Assembly: GCF_001493375.1 (NCBI RefSeq)
Contig: NZ_LN929760.1
Location: 1-51,255, forward strand
Reading direction: 5' to 3'
From: Streptomyces specialis
GTDB lineage: Bacteria; Actinomycetota; Actinomycetes; Streptomycetales; Streptomycetaceae
DNA length: 51,255 nt
Shown here: in pieces, positions 42,103 through 51,255 of the stretch
Numbering within the stretch: the first letter of the stretch is position 1
Layout of the letters: the number at the start of each line of letters is the position of its first letter
The notes under the pieces: model-generated
What the model was told of the DNA's origin: nothing
What the model saw: the letters and a program-made list of their open reading frames with translations, nothing else
Database searches by the model: none
Translations under genes and position numbers: made by a program

Positions 42103-44254
42103 CCCCGGGTGCGCCCCCGGCCCGTACGGCCTCCAGCAGCACCAGCCGCTCCGGGAACTGAAGGGGCGCCCGTACCCCCACCCCGGACAGCACCCGGCCC
42201 GGCAGCCGGACGCCTTCGCCCCACCAGGGCGGCAGGTCACCGGCCGGGCCGGCCGGCCGGTCGCCCGGCGCCAGCGGCGCCACCCGGTACTCGGCGGCCG
42301 GGTCGAGCCCGGGCAGCCGCACCATGCCGGGCGGCGCGGTCAGGCCCGTCTCCATCTGCACCAGCGCGTACACGGCGCGGGAACGGTCCCGGGCCACCAC
42401 CCCGTGCACCCACAGCGCCGGGTCGGGATGGTCGCCGCGCACCACCGTGCCGTCGTGCAGCAGCGGGCGCAGCCGCTTGTACAGCGCGATCCACTCGCCC
42501 AGCGCGGCCCGCTCCGCCGGGGTCGCCCGGGTGAGGTCCCACTCGATGCCGAAATGGCCGAACAGCGCCGTCCCGGCCCGGAAGCCGAGCGTGTGCGTCC
42601 GGCCGGTCGTGTGCGCCTCCGGCGCTCCGACGTGCGCGCCCATCAGCTCGGGCGGCACGAGCACGCCCGTCCAGCGCTGGATCCGCTGCCGCTCCAGCGC
42701 GTCGATGCAGTCGCTGGTCCACACCCGGTCGGCGCGCTCCAGGATGCCGAGGTCCACCCGGCCGCCGCCGGAGGAGCACGACTCGATCTCCAGCCCGGGG
42801 TGGCGGGCCCGCAGCTCGTCCAGCAGCCGGTAGACGGCGCGCGTCTGGGCGTGCACCCCGGCCTGCCCGGTGGGGCTGTGCCCGGCGTCCACCAGATCGC
42901 GGTTGTGGTCCCACTTCAGGTACGTCAGGGCGTACTCGCCGATCAGCGCGTCGAGCCGTTCCAGGACGTACGCGTACGCGTCCCGGTGGCCGAGGTCCAG
43001 CACCTGCTGGTGGCGCGACTCCGGCGGCATCCGGTCGCCGGTCGCCATGATCCACTCGGGGTGCTCGCGCGCCAGGTCCGAGTTGGGGTTGACCATCTCC
43101 GGCTCCACCCACAGCCCGAACTCCAGGCCACGACCGCGCACATGCTCCGTCAGCGGGTGCAACCCGTCCGGCCACACCGTCTCGTCCACATACCAGTCGC
43201 CCAGGCCCGCGTGGTCGTCACGCCGCCCCCGGAACCAGCCGTCGTCCAGCACGAACCGCTCCGCGCCCACCTCGGCGGCGGCGTCCGCCAGCGCGGTGAG
43301 CCGGTCCAGGTCGTGGTCGAAGTAGACGGCCTCCCACACGTTGAGGGTGACCGGCCGCGGGGTGCGCGGGTGGCGGGCGCGCCCGCGCAGATAGCCGTGG
43401 AACCGCCCGGCCAGCTCGTCCAGCCCGTGCCGCCCGTAGGCGCCGCAGACCCACGGCGTGGTGTACGACGCGCCGGAGCCGAGGGCGATCTCGCCGGGCA
43501 GCAGCAGCTCCCCGCCGGCGAGCAGCGAGACCCCGGTGTGGGTGCGCTCGGCGAGCGAGCGCTGGTTCCCGCTCCAGGCCACGTGCAGGCCCCACACCTC
43601 GCCCGACCCGAACCCGAAGCCGCGCTCCCCGGCCGCGTGCACGGTGACGGCGTCGGTGCCCGTGCGGCCCTTCCGGTTCTCCCGCAGATGGGTCCCTATG
43701 GTGAACGCGTGCCGCTGCGGGGTCCGTTCGCGCAGGTGACGGCCGGTCATGTCGAGCAGTTCGACGGCCCGCTCGGGCACCGGCAGGGCCAGCAGCACGC
43801 CGGACAGGTCGAACGGCGGCGCGTCCGCCTCCGCCTGGCTGGTGACGGTGGCGCGCTGGCGGACCAGACCGGAGGCGGTCAGCTCGATGTCGAGCCGCAG
43901 CTCCAGCTCGGCCCGCACGTCCTCGGCGGTGACGGTCAGCGCGCGCTCGCCGGTCTCCAGGGCGGTCACGGCGAACGCGGTGGAGAAGTCCGCCCCGGCA
44001 CGGTGCCCGGTCAGGCCCGGCGTGCCGAGCCAGCCGGACGCGTGCTCGGGCAGCGGCGCCAGCGGGACGACGACATCGACGTTGTTCGACGCGACCTGCG
44101 GGACGGCGGCGCGGGCGAGCGCGGCCAGCGCGGCGTCGGACAGCTCCCCGAGGTCCTCCCCCCAGTGCGCCACCCGGGGCAGACCGTCACCCGTGCAGTC
44201 CAGCACGAGACCGGTACCGGCGGCACGGAAGTGCAGGAAGGTGCCGCCGCGCAT
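42083..44254 (-). CDS. Alpha-galactosidase (GH36)
   Basis: A 723-residue GH36 enzyme releasing terminal alpha-1,6-galactose (raffinose-type sugars, galactomannan). An N-terminal beta-supersandwich, then the barrel with ERFVLDDGWFRGRRDD, LEFGLWVEPEMVNPNSDL, the nucleophile in YLKWDHNRD, ESCSSGGGRVD, and the acid/base Asp in WTSDCIDALERQ. All are intact. ATG 44254 has GAGGA seven bases upstream. No signal peptide, so it should act on imported oligosaccharides. It stands alone between the oxidoreductase and tRNA-Thr. Confidence 0.95.
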   Translation of the reverse strand: MRGGTFLHFRAAGTGLVLDCTGDGLPRVAHWGEDLGELSDAALAALARAAVPQVASNNVDVVVPLAPLPEHASGWLGTPGLTGHRAGADFSTAFAVTALETGERALTVTAEDVRAELELRLDIELTASGLVRQRATVTSQAEADAPPFDLSGVLLALPVPERAVELLDMTGRHLRERTPQRHAFTIGTHLRENRKGRTGTDAVTVHAAGERGFGFGSGEVWGLHVAWSGNQRSLAERTHTGVSLLAGGELLLPGEIALGSGASYTTPWVCGAYGRHGLDELAGRFHGYLRGRARHPRTPRPVTLNVWEAVYFDHDLDRLTALADAAAEVGAERFVLDDGWFRGRRDDHAGLGDWYVDETVWPDGLHPLTEHVRGRGLEFGLWVEPEMVNPNSDLAREHPEWIMATGDRMPPESRHQQVLDLGHRDAYAYVLERLDALIGEYALTYLKWDHNRDLVDAGHSPTGQAGVHAQTRAVYRLLDELRARHPGLEIESCSSGGGRVDLGILERADRVWTSDCIDALERQRIQRWTGVLVPPELMGAHVGAPEAHTTGRTHTLGFRAGTALFGHFGIEWDLTRATPAERAALGEWIALYKRLRPLLHDGTVVRGDHPDPALWVHGVVARDRSRAVYALVQMETGLTAPPGMVRLPGLDPAAEYRVAPLAPGDRPAGPAGDLPPWWGEGVRLPGRVLSGVGVRAPLQFPERLVLLEAVRAGGAPGVTRAGG

Positions 44255-44394
44255 GCGTGATCCTCTGATCGAACCTGTGGGAACGTGCGCGCTCTTTGTA
44301 TGTTCGGACCCCGGCGCAGTCAACACCGGAACGACCGGGGGCCACCCGGGCGGACACGCGGACACGCGGCCCCGGTGAGGCCCGGAAACAGGAG

Positions 44395-44468
44395 AGCCAC
44401 CTGTCGGACTCGAACCGACGACCTGCTGTTTACAAGACAGCTGCTCTGGCCAACTGAGCTAAGGTGGC
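44395..44468 (-). tRNA. tRNA-Thr (anticodon TGT)
   Basis: A 74-nt cloverleaf on the minus strand: acceptor GCCACCT pairs with AGGTGGC, D-loop TTAGCTCAGTTGG, anticodon loop CTTGTAA (TGT), T-loop GGTTCGAGTCC, discriminator T, no encoded CCA. It is not used as an attachment site here. Confidence 0.95.
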
Positions 44469-44553
44469 GGGTCGTCCACAGCCTACACGGGGCCGCTCGG
44501 CCGGTCGGCCGGATAACGGCCAGGGCCGTCCCACTCGTCCCGTGATCATGCGA

Positions 44554-44570
44554 TGAGCACTTTTTGCTCA
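44554..44570. promoter_or_regulatory. Perfect inverted repeat upstream of msiK
   Basis: TGAGCA-CTTTT-TGCTCA, 123 bases before the msiK start, between msiK and the divergent tRNA. Operator candidate for an unknown regulator. Confidence 0.5.
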
Positions 44571-44692
44571 CGGGGTGCTGACTTTCCCGTCTCCTCCGCG
44601 TTAGGTTCGCGGTACGTCCCTTCACCGGGACGTCACACCTTCCTACTCGGATCGTCCGGCACGTTCCTGCCGGTAGAAGGAGACAACACGAC

Positions 44693-45832
<1,140 letters not shown>

Positions 45833-45855
45833 GCTGAGCGGCCGGGCCACCGACC

Positions 45856-45892
45856 GGGTCGTGCTCCCGCCCGCGCGGCGGGGGCACGACCC
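45856..45892 (+). terminator. Terminator after msiK
   Basis: A 16-bp stem (GGGTCGTGCTCCCGCC, one wobble pair) with a 5-base loop, 23 bases after the msiK stop. Confidence 0.8.
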
Positions 45893-46020
45893 CCCGGACG
45901 TCAACCCCCGAATCGAATTTCCCGGCTTCCGTCACCCGTGAGGGTGGCGAAATGTCACCAAATCACTACCCCTCGCTACGATCGGGCACGCCCGTCATCG
46001 TTCGTGCGAGGAAGGCTCCA

Positions 46021-46431
46021 GTGAATCAGGCACTCCGTCACATCGGCAGAAGTCTCGCCATCGCCCTCCCGGTCGTCCTGGTCCTGTCCGGGACGCTGGC
46101 CGTCACCCGCGTCCAGTGGGTCGCGGCCCCGTCCGAGGTCCAGATGCTCACCGCGGCAGCGGAGCAGGAGCAGCAGGAGCCACAGGATGTGCTCCGGGAC
46201 CGGCTGGTCACCACGCTCCGCCAGGAGGACCCGAGCGTCGCGCTGACCGAGCTCCAGGAAGCCGTCGACCGCGAGCCGTCCCTGGCGCCGCACTGCGCCG
46301 AGATCGCCCACGCCCTCGGGGTGGCCGCCGTCGAGAAGTACGGCAGCGCCCAGCGCGCCCAGGAGCACTCCCGGCCGGTCTGTGACACCTCGTTCGCCGC
46401 CGGCGTCGCGGAGGTCGCGGAGGCCCGCTGA
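46021..46431 (+). CDS. Small membrane-anchored hypothetical protein
   Basis: 136 residues from GTG 46021, with GAGGAAGG upstream. Basic start (NQALRHIGRS), one hydrophobic segment (LAIALPVVLVLSGTLAV, ~11-27) that is an anchor or uncleaved signal, then a soluble helical extracytoplasmic domain with three cysteines (HCAEIAHALG, RPVCDTSF). Not a named family. It is followed 19 bases later by the nucleotidyltransferase gene; same strand, probably co-transcribed. Conserved between msiK and that gene in Streptomyces as far as I recall. Confidence 0.7.
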   Translation: MNQALRHIGRSLAIALPVVLVLSGTLAVTRVQWVAAPSEVQMLTAAAEQEQQEPQDVLRDRLVTTLRQEDPSVALTELQEAVDREPSLAPHCAEIAHALGVAAVEKYGSAQRAQEHSRPVCDTSFAAGVAEVAEAR

Positions 46432-46450
46432 CGCCGCATAGGCTGCGGCC

Positions 46451-47164
46451 ATGACCGACGCCCCGCTGCCCACACAGGCCGTCGTCCTGGCCGGAGGCCA
46501 GGGCTCGCGGCTGCGGCCGTACACCGACGACCGGCCGAAGCCCATGGTGGAGATTCCCGGCACCGGAATCCCGATCATCGGCCACCAGTTGACCTGGCTC
46601 GCCGCCGAGGGCGTCACCGATGCCGTCATCTCGTGCGGGCACCTCGCCGAGGTGCTCCAGGAGTGGCTGGACGGGGCGGAGCTGCCGCTGCGGGTCACCA
46701 CCGTGGTGGAGAGCGAGCCCCTCGGCCGCGGCGGCGGCCTCAAGTACGCCGCCGCCGCGCTGCCACGTCCCGACGAGCCGTGGTTCGCCACCAACGGCGA
46801 TGTCTGGACCCGTTTCTCACTGCGCGAGATGGCCGCGTTCCACGCCGAGCGCGACGCCCTGGCGACGCTCGCCCTGGCCCGGCCGCGCATCCCGTGGGGC
46901 GCGGTGGAGACCGACGAGTTCGGCCACGTCCTCGACTTCATCGAGGCACCGCCGTCGCCGTACCTCATCAACGCGGGCGTCTACGTCTTCGCCGCCGAGT
47001 TCACCAAGCTGCTTCCTGACCTCGGCGACCACGAGCGGACCACGTTCCCCCGGCTCGCCAGGGAACGGCGGCTGGCCGGCTTCCCGTTGCCGCAGGGCGC
47101 GTACTGGCGGGCGATCGACACGGCGAAGGACCTCCGCGAAGCGGCCCGCGAACTGCTGCGCTGA
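46451..47164 (+). CDS. NDP-sugar nucleotidyltransferase
   Basis: A 237-residue sugar-phosphate nucleotidyltransferase. N-terminal nucleotide site AVVLAGGQGSRLRPYTDDRPKP (consensus GGxGxRLxPxTxxxPK), the metal-site Asp in ATNGDVWTRF, then YLINAGVYVFAAEF. It is a short GT-A fold without a C-terminal beta-helix, like glucose- or mannose-1-phosphate nucleotidyltransferases. Sugar specificity cannot be settled from sequence alone. ATG 46451. Confidence 0.85.
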   Translation: MTDAPLPTQAVVLAGGQGSRLRPYTDDRPKPMVEIPGTGIPIIGHQLTWLAAEGVTDAVISCGHLAEVLQEWLDGAELPLRVTTVVESEPLGRGGGLKYAAAALPRPDEPWFATNGDVWTRFSLREMAAFHAERDALATLALARPRIPWGAVETDEFGHVLDFIEAPPSPYLINAGVYVFAAEFTKLLPDLGDHERTTFPRLARERRLAGFPLPQGAYWRAIDTAKDLREAARELLR

Positions 47165-47389
47165 CAGCCACCGCCCGCCCGCCGCGACGACGACGCACCG
47201 CCCGGCACTTCGCCGGCCGGTGCGTCAGGTACGTCAGGCGGCGCCACCGCCCGCCGCCGCTCCTCCCCCACCACCGCACGCGTCAGGACGGCCGTCCGAC
47301 CGACGACGGTCCCGGGCTCCGGCGCGTTCACCGTGCGGCCCCCCGCTCCGGGGACGAAGCGCCCCGGAGCACGACGCCCCAACGGAAAC

Positions 47390-47422
47390 GACCGGCGCCA
47401 CGGGAGACCCGTGGCGCCGGTC
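47390..47422. terminator. Bidirectional terminator between the nucleotidyltransferase and DoxX genes
   Basis: Perfect 15-bp stem (GACCGGCGCCACGGG) with a 3-base loop. The 225 bases before it (47165-47389) hold no convincing gene. Confidence 0.85.
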
Positions 47423-47446
47423 ACGTTCAGGTGCCGAGGACGGCGC

Positions 47447-48943
47447 CTAACCGAGCAGCCCGCCGATGGGGTCGAGGCTGCTCCCGTCACCCCCCTCCTC
47501 GGTGGGCGACTCCTCGACGGGCTCGCCCGCGTCACCGGCCCCGGTCGGGGGCGCCGCGGGCTCCTCCTCGGGAACCGACTCCTCGGGCGCCGACGGCTGC
47601 TCCGGCACCGGCACCGTCTGCTCGGTCGGCGGGGCCTGCTGCTGCGGCCCGTCGGTCGCCGCGCCCGAGGAGGCGCCCTGACCGGTGTCCGGCTCGGTCT
47701 CGCCGACCGTCTCCTCGGTCTCCTCCGGCTCCTCGGCGGTGGACTCCTCCTCGTCCCGCTCGTCGGTGTCCGCATCGTCCGCCGCCTCGTCCTCGGGCAG
47801 CGGCTGGCCCGGCCGGTGGTTGCGCGGCGGCTCGCCGGGCTCGGGAACGGTGACGAACTGCGAGGACCGCACCGCGCTGCCCAGCAGCGAGCCGACCAGC
47901 AGCGCGCAGCCGAGCAGCAGCGTCGCGACCACCGCACCCCGGCGCAGCACGCGGCGGCGCAGCTCGGGCAGCGGAGCGCGCGGCCCGAGCCGGCGCCACG
48001 CCTCGCCCGCGAGCCGCGCGTCCAGCGAGTAGACGGGGGCACCCGCGATGAGCAGCGGCGACCAGGCGGCGGCGAGGATGACGTCGGGGGTGTCGTACGC
48101 CGGGCCGTTGCCCCAGCTCACGGTGGTCAGCAGGGCCAGGGACAGCAGCGCGCCGAGCCCGGCGGCCAGGCGCTGCCACAGGCCGAAGATGGTCAGCACG
48201 CCGACGATGATCTGGGTGAAGGCCACGGTGAGCCCGGCGCCGACCGGGTGCGACAGCGCCCAGTCGTGGAGCGGGGCCGCGACGCTCCACGGCTGGAGGG
48301 AGTCGAGCCAGGAGTAGAGCGAGCCGCGCTCGCCGCCGTCGAAGTAGACGGGATCGGTCAGCTTGCCCATGCCGGCGTAGATCGCGACGAAGCCGAGCAG
48401 GACGCGCAGCGGCAGCAGCACCAGGCCCAGGCTCAGGTGCCGGCCCGGGTGGTACGCCTGGCGGCCGTCGGCGGCCCGGGGCCGCTCCTCCGGCCGCTCG
48501 TCCGCCGGCTCCTCGTCCCGCGGCGCGGGCGCGACCGCGGGCAGCATCCGGGTGGTCTCGGAGGCCCCCGGCGAGCGCGGCGCGACGACCGGGAGCGGGC
48601 CGGTCCCCGCGCCGACGCGCGGGAGGACCTGCGTGGCGAGCGCGTCGGCGGCCGGTGCGCCGTGCCCGGCCCCGCGCACCGCGTCCAGCAGCATGGTCGC
48701 GCCCGGGTCGCCCGGCGCGCTCCGCCCGCTCCAGACGAGCGGGCGGCGGCGCGCGGCGGCGGGGACCCGGGTCAGGGTGGCGGTGTCGCTGACCGCGATG
48801 CTCACCGGCGGCGGGGTGGCGAGCTGCACCCGGAAACTCGCGTGGTTCACGATGACCTGGGCGGGATCACACGGCACCTTGACCGTGCTCAACACCGGCT
48901 CGTCGATCGAGAGGCCGCGGGGTGTCTTGGTGTCCACACTCAT
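47447..48943 (-). CDS. DoxX-family membrane protein with long acidic tail
   Basis: 498 residues. A cytoplasmic N-terminus (~1-165) with low complexity, then a DoxX membrane domain with about four helices (LGLVLLPLRVLLGFVAIYAGMG, FTQIIVGVLTIFGLW, and following), a further single helix (AVVATLLLGCALLVGSLLG) and a ~130-residue Glu/Pro/Thr-rich acidic tail outside the membrane ending DPIGGLLG. DoxX proteins are tied to thiol and redox homeostasis in actinobacteria. The acidic tail may bind wall or metal; that is inference. ATG 48943. Confidence 0.85.
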   Translation of the reverse strand: MSVDTKTPRGLSIDEPVLSTVKVPCDPAQVIVNHASFRVQLATPPPVSIAVSDTATLTRVPAAARRRPLVWSGRSAPGDPGATMLLDAVRGAGHGAPAADALATQVLPRVGAGTGPLPVVAPRSPGASETTRMLPAVAPAPRDEEPADERPEERPRAADGRQAYHPGRHLSLGLVLLPLRVLLGFVAIYAGMGKLTDPVYFDGGERGSLYSWLDSLQPWSVAAPLHDWALSHPVGAGLTVAFTQIIVGVLTIFGLWQRLAAGLGALLSLALLTTVSWGNGPAYDTPDVILAAAWSPLLIAGAPVYSLDARLAGEAWRRLGPRAPLPELRRRVLRRGAVVATLLLGCALLVGSLLGSAVRSSQFVTVPEPGEPPRNHRPGQPLPEDEAADDADTDERDEEESTAEEPEETEETVGETEPDTGQGASSGAATDGPQQQAPPTEQTVPVPEQPSAPEESVPEEEPAAPPTGAGDAGEPVEESPTEEGGDGSSLDPIGGLLG

Positions 48944-49038
48944 CTAACCGAGTGACGCAGGTTTAAGACACTGCCTTGACCCCAAAGACTGTCCGCGACC
49001 CGTCAAGCACGCCCTCCGCCGCCCGGCGACGGGCCGGT

Positions 49039-50001
49039 TCAGGAACGGCGGCGCGCCGCCTCGTACAGCACGATCCCGGCGGCCACACCCGCGTTGAGCG
49101 ACTCGGCGCCGCCCGGCATCGGGATGCGGACCCGCAGGTCGCACGTCTCGCCCACGAGCCGCGACAGGCCCTTGCCCTCGCTGCCGATGACGATGACCAC
49201 CGGCCCGGCCAGCGCGTCCAGGTCGGCCAGGTCCATGTCGCCGTCGGCGTCGAGGCCCACGACCATCAGACCGGCCTTCTGGTAGCTCTGAAGGGCGCGC
49301 GTCAGGTTGGTCGCGCGGGCCACGGGGGTGTGCGCCGCCGTCCCGGCCGACGTCTTCCACGCGCCCGCCGTCATCCCGGCCGCCCGGCGCTCCGGCACGA
49401 CCACGCCGTGCCCGCCGAAGGCGGCGGCCGACCGGACGACGGCGCCGAGGTTACGGGGGTCGGTGACGCCGTCGAGCGCGACGATCAGCGGGTCCTGCCC
49501 GGCCTCGGCCGCGTCGGCGGCCAGGTCGTCGGGGTGCGCGTACTCGTAGGGCGGGACTTGGAGCGCCAGACCCTGGTGGTTGAGGCCGTTGGTGATCCGG
49601 TCCAGCTCGCCCCGGGGCGCCTCGACCAGGTGCACGTCGCCCCGGTCCACCGCCAGCTTGACGGCCTCGGTGACGCGCTCGTCGGTGTCGAGGAACTGCT
49701 GCACGTACAGCGTCCGCGCCGGGACGCCCGCGCGCAGGGCCTCGTACACCGGGTTGCGGCCGACGACCAGCTCGGACGGCGCCTTCCCGCCCCGGCCCTG
49801 GCCTCCGGACCGGCCGCGACCGGCCTGCTCCTTGCGCGCCTTGGCCTGGGCCGCGCGCTGCTTGGGGTGGCCCTTGCGCATCTCGGCGGGCGGGGTGGGG
49901 CCCTTGCCCTTCAGGGCACGGCGGCTCTGGCCACCGCTGCCGATCTGGGGGCCCTTCTTCTGGGACGTGCGACGGTTGGGACGCGCGCTGTTGCCTGGCA
50001 T
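49039..50001 (-). CDS. rlmB: 23S rRNA (guanosine-2251-2'-O)-methyltransferase
   Basis: A 320-residue SpoU-family (SPOUT) methyltransferase. A basic, disordered N-terminal ~75 residues, a substrate-binding L30e-like domain ([22 protein letters not shown]), then the knotted domain with [34 protein letters not shown] and [25 protein letters not shown] 50001 is 25 bases after cysS, and in Streptomyces cysS-rlmB is a conserved pair, as here. Confidence 0.95.
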   Translation of the reverse strand: MPGNSARPNRRTSQKKGPQIGSGGQSRRALKGKGPTPPAEMRKGHPKQRAAQAKARKEQAGRGRSGGQGRGGKAPSELVVGRNPVYEALRAGVPARTLYVQQFLDTDERVTEAVKLAVDRGDVHLVEAPRGELDRITNGLNHQGLALQVPPYEYAHPDDLAADAAEAGQDPLIVALDGVTDPRNLGAVVRSAAAFGGHGVVVPERRAAGMTAGAWKTSAGTAAHTPVARATNLTRALQSYQKAGLMVVGLDADGDMDLADLDALAGPVVIVIGSEGKGLSRLVGETCDLRVRIPMPGGAESLNAGVAAGIVLYEAARRRS

Positions 50002-50026
50002 GGGGTTCCTTGGTTCCTTCTCGCCG

Positions 50027-51255
50027 CTAGCCGATTTCCCAGCGCGGACCGTTGGGGGTGTCCTCGATCACCAGGCCGGCGGACTGGAGGTCGTCGCGGA
50101 TGGCGTCCGCGGTCGCGTAGTCCTTGCGCTCCCGGGCGGCCTGGCGCTGCGTCAGCACGAGCCGGACCAGGGTGTCCACGACACCGGTCAGCTCGTCACC
50201 GCGCCCGCCCGCGGCGGCCCAGGAGGCGTCGAGCGGGTCGAGGCCGAGCACGCCGAGCATCGCCCGGACCTGGGCGGCCAGCGCCGCGACCGACTCCTTG
50301 TCGCCCTCGGCGAGCGCCGCGTTGCCCTGCCGGACCGTGGTGTGCACGGCGGCCAGCGCCTGCGGCACGCCCAGGTCCTCGTCCATGGCGGCGGCGAAGT
50401 CGTCCGGCACGCCCGGCGCGGGCACGATCTCGCCGAGCTGCTCGGTGGCGCGCTGGAGGAAGCCCTCGACACGGCCGAAGCCGGCCTCGGCCTCGGCCAG
50501 CGCCTCCTCGCTGTACTCGATGGTGGAGCGGTAGTGCGGGGTGCCCAGGTAGTACCGCAGCACGATGGGGCGCCAGCGGGTGACCATCTCGGAGACCAGC
50601 ACCGAGTTCCCCAGCGACTTGCTCATCTTCTCGCCGCTCATGGTCACCCAGGCGTTGTGCACCCAGAAACGGGCGAACTCGTCGCCCGCCGCCCGGGACT
50701 GGGCGATCTCGTTCTCGTGGTGCGGGAAGATCAGGTCGATGCCGCCGCCGTGGATGTCGAACGCCGGGCCGAGGTACTTGTGCGCCATGGCCGAGCACTC
50801 CAGGTGCCAGCCGGGCCGGCCGTGGCCCCAGGGCGTCTCCCAGCTCGGCTCGCCCGGCTTGGCCGCCTTCCACAGGGCGAAGTCGCGCGGGTCGCGCTTG
50901 CCGGTCTCGCCCTCGCCCTCGGGCTGGAGGAGGTGGTCGAGGTCCTGGTTGGACAGGCGCAGATAGCCGGGGAAGCTGCGCACGTCGAAGTACACGTTCC
51001 CGTCGGACGGGTAGGCGTGGCCCCGGCCGATGAGGGTGCGCATCAGCTCGATCATCTCGGGCACGTGCCCGGTGGCGCGCGGCTCGTAGTCGGGCGGCAG
51101 GCAGCCCAGCACCGTGTAGGCGGCGTCGAACGCGCGCTCGTTCTCGTAGCCGATGGACCACCAGGGGCGGTGCTGCTCGGCGCTCTTGACGATGATCTTG
51201 TCGTCGATGTCCGTGACGTTCCTGATGAACGTCACCTCGAACCCGCGGTAGGCGA
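50027..51255 (-). CDS. cysS: Cysteinyl-tRNA synthetase, 5' end beyond the window
   Basis: At least 409 residues of a class I synthetase charging tRNA-Cys. The visible part begins within [23 protein letters not shown] sequence (here YRGFEVTF, just before the first Met), with the zinc-site stretch [27 protein letters not shown] and the KMSKS loop ([10 protein letters not shown]). The HIGH motif lies outside the window. The ATG at 51235 is internal; coding continues to the window edge. Paired with rlmB downstream. Confidence 0.95.
   Translation of the reverse strand, partial: AYRGFEVTFIRNVTDIDDKIIVKSAEQHRPWWSIGYENERAFDAAYTVLGCLPPDYEPRATGHVPEMIELMRTLIGRGHAYPSDGNVYFDVRSFPGYLRLSNQDLDHLLQPEGEGETGKRDPRDFALWKAAKPGEPSWETPWGHGRPGWHLECSAMAHKYLGPAFDIHGGGIDLIFPHHENEIAQSRAAGDEFARFWVHNAWVTMSGEKMSKSLGNSVLVSEMVTRWRPIVLRYYLGTPHYRSTIEYSEEALAEAEAGFGRVEGFLQRATEQLGEIVPAPGVPDDFAAAMDEDLGVPQALAAVHTTVRQGNAALAEGDKESVAALAAQVRAMLGVLGLDPLDASWAAAGGRGDELTGVVDTLVRLVLTQRQAARERKDYATADAIRDDLQSAGLVIEDTPNGPRWEIG

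Noticed and set aside
44395..44468. tRNA-Thr as the attachment site of the integrated element
   Set aside because: The tRNA is intact, no repeat of its 3' end was seen, and the real att repeats are in terD.

Overview
The window is high-GC actinobacterial DNA. Gene content, codon use, GTG/TTG starts and gene order point to Streptomyces. From memory, the core genes run in the same order as the Streptomyces coelicolor stretch that descends from groEL2 (SCO4296) through nagK/nagA (SCO4285/4284), cdgB (SCO4281), a SoxR-regulon oxidoreductase (SCO4266) and msiK (SCO4240) to rlmB and cysS. No database search was run.

Layout. 0.1-9.5 kb: an MFS fragment, an HD-domain protein, PucR, AraC (x2), PadR and TetR regulators, a GNAT acetyltransferase, a carotenoid oxygenase and two small conserved genes. 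9.7-13.8 kb: 5'-truncated murQ, a small secreted peptide, groEL2 with an unusual CIRCE array, and a displaced rpiR-type regulator. 14.2-16.6 kb: a cold-shock gene, then thrC-cysO behind a SAM riboswitch. 16.8-20.5 kb: glucosyl-3-phosphoglycerate and trehalose synthesis (gpgS, otsA, otsB). 20.6-24.4 kb: a sugar-binding lipoprotein and nagK-nagA around a DasR-type site. 24.4-29.0 kb: a carbohydrate-binding membrane protein, cdgB, a flavin reductase, arfB and terD. 40.2-51.3 kb: a damaged pentapeptide-repeat gene, a SoxR-box oxidoreductase, a GH36 alpha-galactosidase, tRNA-Thr, msiK, a nucleotidyltransferase, a DoxX protein, rlmB and partial cysS.

The most interesting region is an 11.15-kb integrated element (28963-40113) inserted in the 3' end of terD and flanked by perfect 22-bp direct repeats. 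It has a tyrosine integrase, an HTH gene next to two matching operators, a small scaffold-like ORF, a major capsid gene, a frameshifted Lsr2-like gene, a P-loop DUF3987-like protein, and a right-hand module with a phosphotransferase, three small unknown proteins and an XRE/DUF397 pair. It has no portal, terminase, protease or tail gene. It looks like a capsid-carrying phage satellite, or a strongly reduced prophage.

The sequence also carries clear assembly and sequencing scars. Degraded Nextera adapter sequence is visible near 1-116, 9678-9709 and 13816-13849. Beside two of them lie error-rich inverted copies of the neighbouring gene. nagA is interrupted by a poly-G block preceded by an inverted piece of nagK, and a kinase-domain fragment sits inside a frameshifted pentapeptide gene. 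Several apparent gene breaks and the position of rpiR are therefore best read as artefacts.
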